Positions 53,255 through 56,385 of a stretch of DNA of 56,385 bases are shown here, piece after piece. Every line of letters starts with the position of its first letter. Position 1 is the first letter of the stretch. Origin of the DNA: Opitutia bacterium (GTDB lineage Bacteria; Verrucomicrobiota; Verrucomicrobiia; Opitutales; Opitutaceae); NCBI GenBank assembly GCA_947453695.1, contig CANGHW010000022.1, positions 1 through 56,385 of the forward strand. The letters are read 5' to 3'. Both the position numbers and the translations under genes were made by a program. The notes beneath the pieces were generated by a model, which searched no databases, was not told where the DNA came from, and worked only from the letters and a program-made list of their open reading frames with translations.

Positions 53255-53908
53255 TTACGGGCGCTGCACGGCAGAGTCGGTGCGCGAGACGGCGTCGAGC
53301 ACGCGGGTCTCAAAGGCGGCGAGGGTGAGGGCTTGGTCGGAAGAGACGCGGCGGGCGAGGAGGTCGGCGGCGGCCCCGGTGGCGAGAGGGAGCGCAATCT
53401 CATCGGTGGAGGTGAGCGGCACGAGATTCTCGCGCGTGAGATACTCGCGCTGGGTGGTCGCGTCGGTGACGACATGGTAGCGGCCGTGGCCGGCGCCGAT
53501 CAGCGGGCACATCACGGTGCCGTTGCGGGCGACAAAAACGAGTTCGCGTTGACCGACGGAGAACGTGGGCATGCCGACGACGCGGAGCGTGCGTTGGCCG
53601 ACGGTGCCACCGAGGAAGGAGAGCGTCAGGGTGTCGGCAGACGGTGTAGACGAGGCGGACTTCAGCGTGCGCTCGATGCGGAAAGTGACGAGGGTGCGGA
53701 CACCGCGGCCCTGCGGAGAATCAAACTCCTCGGCGCGGACGGAGGTGACCGTCCCCCGGACAACCGTGTCTGACTCGGCGACGAGTTCGTCGAACGTTGG
53801 CGGGACGACGGACATGGCGTGGGCGGGTGAAGCCAGCGCGAAGAGAACAGCAAGGAATAGAAAGACGGAGCCGAAGAGACGGAGACGAGGCGGAACGAGG
53901 CGCGGCAT
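53255..53908 (-). CDS. Secreted protein paired with the matrixin protease
   Basis: 217 residues from ATG 53908; the upstream extension is not protein-like. Signal peptide to about residue 32 (ASPAHA). Then MSVVPPTFDELVAESDTVVRGTVTSVRAE, a small beta-rich domain (LVTFRIERTLK, LTLSFLGGTVGQRTLRVVGMPTFSVGQRELVFV), and GRYHVV. No cysteine pair or active-site motif recognised. It is 8 bases upstream of the protease gene on the same strand, so they are one transcript; a propeptide-like inhibitor, chaperone or surface partner is possible. Confidence 0.75.
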   Translation of the reverse strand: MPRLVPPRLRLFGSVFLFLAVLFALASPAHAMSVVPPTFDELVAESDTVVRGTVTSVRAEEFDSPQGRGVRTLVTFRIERTLKSASSTPSADTLTLSFLGGTVGQRTLRVVGMPTFSVGQRELVFVARNGTVMCPLIGAGHGRYHVVTDATTQREYLTRENLVPLTSTDEIALPLATGAAADLLARRVSSDQALTLAAFETRVLDAVSRTDSAVQRP

Positions 53909-54005
53909 GGGTGTGCGGGGTTCGACGCCGGGGCGGGGCGTTTGTTTCACGAGTTGTGGGGTGGGTAGCAAAGGCGGACGCCAAGGAGGCGCAACCGGCG
54001 ACATG

Positions 54006-54031
54006 AAAAAGCCCGGGCGAGTGGCCCGGGC
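54006..54031 (-). terminator. Rho-independent terminator of the 54041-55099 gene
   Basis: Reverse-strand stem GCCCGGGC (54024-54031) and GCCCGGGC (54011-54018), loop of 5, followed by TTTTT (54006-54010). It lies 9 bases after the gene. Confidence 0.85.
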
Positions 54032-54040
54032 CGGGAGTGG

Positions 54041-55099
54041 TCAGGCGTGGCGTTTCTTCCACGACTCGACGATTTGGCGAATCGTCTCTTCGAGGGACTG
54101 GGTGATGTCCCACGTGGGGTAGTGGGCGCGCATTTTGCTGAGATCGCTGTAGTAGCAGATATGGTCGCCGGCACGGTTTTGGTCGACGTAGGTGAAGACC
54201 TGCGGTTTGCCGGTGAATTTCTCGGCGATCTTAAATGCTTCGAGGATGGAGGTGCTGTTGGCTTTGCCGCCACCGAGATTGTAGACCTCGCCGGCGCGCG
54301 GGGCGGCGACGAAGGCGGCCATGAAGCGGGCGACATCGAGGGAGTGGATGTTGTCGCGAACCTGTTTGCCCTTGTAGCCGAAGACGCGGTATTCGCGGCC
54401 CTCGAGGTTGCATTTCACGAGGTAACTGAGGAAGCCGTGGAGTTCGACGCCGGTGTGATTCGGGCCGGTGAGGCAGCCGCCGCGGAGGGCGCATGTGGGT
54501 AGATTAAAGTAACGGCCGTATTCCTGAACCATCACGTCGGCCGCGACCTTGCTGGCGCCGAAGAGGGAGTGTTTCGATTGGTCGATGGTGAACGTTTCGG
54601 CGATGCCGTCAGCGTAGGCGGGGTCGGCGTAATCCCAGCGGGTGGGGAGTTCGGCGAGGGCGATGCGGTTGGGGGAGTCGCCATAGACCTTGTTCGTCGA
54701 CATGTGGACGAACGGGGATTCGGGAGAGGCTTGGCGCGCGGCCTCGAGGAGATTGAGGGTGCCGACGGCGTTGGTATCGAAGTCGTCGAACGGAATGGCG
54801 GCGGCGCGGTCGTGGGACGGCTGGGCAGCGGTGTGGACAATGACGCTGGGACGGACGGATTTGACGAGGGCGAGGACGCCGGCGCGGTCGCGGATGTCGA
54901 GTTCGTGGTGGACGAAGCCGGGGAGCTCCGAGGCAAGGCGGGACTGATTCCAGCGAGTGTCACCGGAAGGGCCAAAGAAGACGGCGCGTTGGTTATTGTC
55001 CACGCCGTGGACGGTGTAGCCGAGTTCGCGCGCGAAATACGTGCAAACTTCGGAACCGATAAGGCCGGAGGAGCCGGTGACGAGGAGGGTCTTGGACAT
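54041..55099 (-). CDS. NAD-dependent epimerase, CDP-paratose 2-epimerase (tyvelose epimerase)-like
   Basis: 352 residues from ATG 55099. [15 protein letters not shown] (NAD loop), [43 protein letters not shown], then [22 protein letters not shown], where the family Tyr position is Phe, [19 protein letters not shown] and [15 protein letters not shown]. The [11 protein letters not shown] and TGPNH..VE.HG elements are typical of CDP-paratose 2-epimerase (Tyv). A second member of this group after 47819-48892. A strong terminator follows its stop. Confidence 0.85.
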   Translation of the reverse strand: MSKTLLVTGSSGLIGSEVCTYFARELGYTVHGVDNNQRAVFFGPSGDTRWNQSRLASELPGFVHHELDIRDRAGVLALVKSVRPSVIVHTAAQPSHDRAAAIPFDDFDTNAVGTLNLLEAARQASPESPFVHMSTNKVYGDSPNRIALAELPTRWDYADPAYADGIAETFTIDQSKHSLFGASKVAADVMVQEYGRYFNLPTCALRGGCLTGPNHTGVELHGFLSYLVKCNLEGREYRVFGYKGKQVRDNIHSLDVARFMAAFVAAPRAGEVYNLGGGKANSTSILEAFKIAEKFTGKPQVFTYVDQNRAGDHICYYSDLSKMRAHYPTWDITQSLEETIRQIVESWKKRHA

Positions 55100-55195
55100 C
55101 GTAGCTAAGGCGGATGGGGTGGGCGGTGCAGGGATGACGGAGGCGGAGAGCAGGCTCGGCGGCAAGTCCGGGTTAGCCGTGGGCGTGGGAGAGCC

Positions 55196-56385
55196 TCAGT
55201 GGGTAGATGGCTGGGGACGGCCGGGGTATTCGATATACCAGCCCTCGGGCAGGGTCTTGATGTCGGCAGGGACGCCGCGGCGGATCGGATCGCAGTGCTC
55301 GGCCCAGTGGTAATTCGGCGGCGCGGGTAGACGGTAGCTTGGGAGATGGACGAGGAAACCCGAGAGCACGAGCGCGCGGGCCGTGAACGCGACGGTGCGG
55401 GAGGTGGCGGAGAATTCGAGGATTAGCAGCCAGAAGAGGAGAAGACGCGGGATGAAGAAATAGCGGTCGCCATTGAAGAGGTCGTCGCGGGCCCAAGTGT
55501 CGGGGCGAGTGCGATAGATACAGGCGGCCGTGATCAGGATAAAACTCGCGAGTAGGATCAGACGAGCAGGGCGCAGATTGGCCGGGCGAAACAGCCACAC
55601 GGTCAGCGTGGAGAGAAAAACGAAAGCGACGGCGGCTAGCGCGAGCGGTGAAAACAGGGCGACGACGGCGGGACCGAAAAAACTCCAAACGAGGAGGCGA
55701 CTGCCGAGGACGGAGAAAAGCGGGAGGAGACGAAGGGGCTCGGAGGGCGTGGCCGGCGCGGCGGGCTGGTGGAGGAGAAAGTAGGCTTGGACGGCGGCGC
55801 AGCCAGCGAGGACAAGCAGCGGGAGGAGGGTGAACGTGCAGCGTTCGCGGAACCAACGCCATGCGAAGACCGGCAGGAAGATCAGAGAGAACGGGCCGGT
55901 GAGACCGACGAGGGCGGTGAGGACGAGGTCGGTCAGGAGCGCGAGCCGGGTGGGCGGCGCGGAGAGGAGGGGCTGGAGGATCAGAAAGAAGGCGGCGATC
56001 CACTGGAGATTGGTGACGTTGATCGTGACCTCGCCGGTGTGGGCGACGAAGGCGAAGCAGAGGAGAAGGGCGGGTTTGCCGGGGAGAGTGAGGCGCGCTG
56101 AGGCGAGGCGGAAAAAGAGTGCGACCGTGAAGGCGAATGACGCGCCATTGTAGATCGCCGGCCAATAGGCGGGATCGGCGAGGTGGGCGGCGAGCCACGC
56201 GATGAGTCGGGGCAACGTGTGGAGGTAGCCCATGTAGGGTTCGAAGAAGGCGCGGGCGTCGAACTGTTCCTGTTGTGTGAGGAAAATACTGCCGTCCTCG
56301 GCGTAGAGCTGCGGCGTGTGAAGGGCCCACGGTTTGTGGAAAGCGAAGGCGAGCGACGTGAGCACGACGAACCACGTGGGGGTGC
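55196..56385 (-). CDS. Polytopic membrane protein, 5' end beyond window edge
   Basis: Open to the window end (no stop from 55196 to 56385), so the start lies outside; at least 396 codons. About nine hydrophobic segments. The first visible loop has PQLYAEDGSIFLTQQEQF with an EDG acidic motif after a transmembrane segment, and HTLPRLIAWLA follows; the same AEDG pattern occurs in other GT-C-like membrane proteins of glycan clusters. No soluble domain after the last helix. Stop at 55196. Function probably glycan-related, unproven. Confidence 0.7.
   Translation of the reverse strand, partial: TPTWFVVLTSLAFAFHKPWALHTPQLYAEDGSIFLTQQEQFDARAFFEPYMGYLHTLPRLIAWLAAHLADPAYWPAIYNGASFAFTVALFFRLASARLTLPGKPALLLCFAFVAHTGEVTINVTNLQWIAAFFLILQPLLSAPPTRLALLTDLVLTALVGLTGPFSLIFLPVFAWRWFRERCTFTLLPLLVLAGCAAVQAYFLLHQPAAPATPSEPLRLLPLFSVLGSRLLVWSFFGPAVVALFSPLALAAVAFVFLSTLTVWLFRPANLRPARLILLASFILITAACIYRTRPDTWARDDLFNGDRYFFIPRLLLFWLLILEFSATSRTVAFTARALVLSGFLVHLPSYRLPAPPNYHWAEHCDPIRRGVPADIKTLPEGWYIEYPGRPQPSTH

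Noticed and set aside
1..56385. tRNA, rRNA or riboswitch genes
   Set aside because: None recognised in any gap between genes; most gaps are too short.

Overview
The window looks like the chromosome of a high-GC Gram-negative bacterium. My best guess is a Verrucomicrobium of the Opitutaceae type. This is inferred from the Oar-like TonB-dependent receptor, dispersed intergenic palindromes, prepilin-like proteins, and the mix of GT-C membrane proteins and glycosyltransferases; no rRNA or other marker gene is present to prove it. Most genes lie close together, often with ATGA overlaps, and antisense reading frames are abundant and misleading.

Layout. (1) 1-3405: two copies of a two-gene cassette, a prepilin-like protein followed by a single-pass membrane protein (the first prepilin is cut by the window edge). 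Between them lie a divergent ArsR-type regulator (981-1328) and a 790-base gene-free stretch. That stretch holds the most unusual signal in the window: seven GATAA boxes at 1405-1914, all separated by exact multiples of 21 bp. (2) 3599-9440: general metabolism, comprising a LOG-domain fusion protein, a secreted FKBP isomerase, threonine aldolase, shikimate kinase and QueG. (3) 9457-20559: lipid and glycolipid genes. These are a 4HBT thioesterase, an ACP-FabZ fusion, a ketoacyl synthase, an SDR, an MGDG-synthase-like GT28, several GT4 enzymes and an alpha-oxoamine synthase (serine-palmitoyltransferase-like). (4) 20570-31590: large polytopic membrane proteins of the GT-C type, a methyltransferase, a broken WYL regulator, a secreted TIM-barrel protein and a two-domain glycosyltransferase.

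(5) 31901-43182: class I fructose-bisphosphate aldolase, a UPF0104/LPG-synthase-like flippase domain protein, a methyltransferase, another membrane protein, NDP-sugar epimerases, GT2 enzymes, and the deoxysugar genes rfbA and rfbB with a plant NRS/ER-like epimerase/reductase. (6) 43407-56385: an Oar-like TonB-dependent receptor, a dolichol-phosphate-mannose-synthase-like GT2, two CDP-paratose-epimerase-like proteins, methyltransferases, a secreted unknown, a matrixin metalloprotease with its upstream partner, and a membrane protein running off the right edge.

Together, regions 3-6 read as a cell-surface glycoconjugate island. It makes dTDP-deoxysugars, transfers sugars in the cytoplasm (GT2/GT4) and outside the membrane (GT-C), methylates glycans, and probably makes a glycosylated lipid. 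No flippase/polymerase pair (Wzx/Wzy) or ABC exporter is visible. Repeats are of three kinds: the 21-bp phased array, short degenerate heptanucleotide arrays (five places, two of them read in frame inside glycosyltransferases), and REP-like palindromes, often followed by CTAC.
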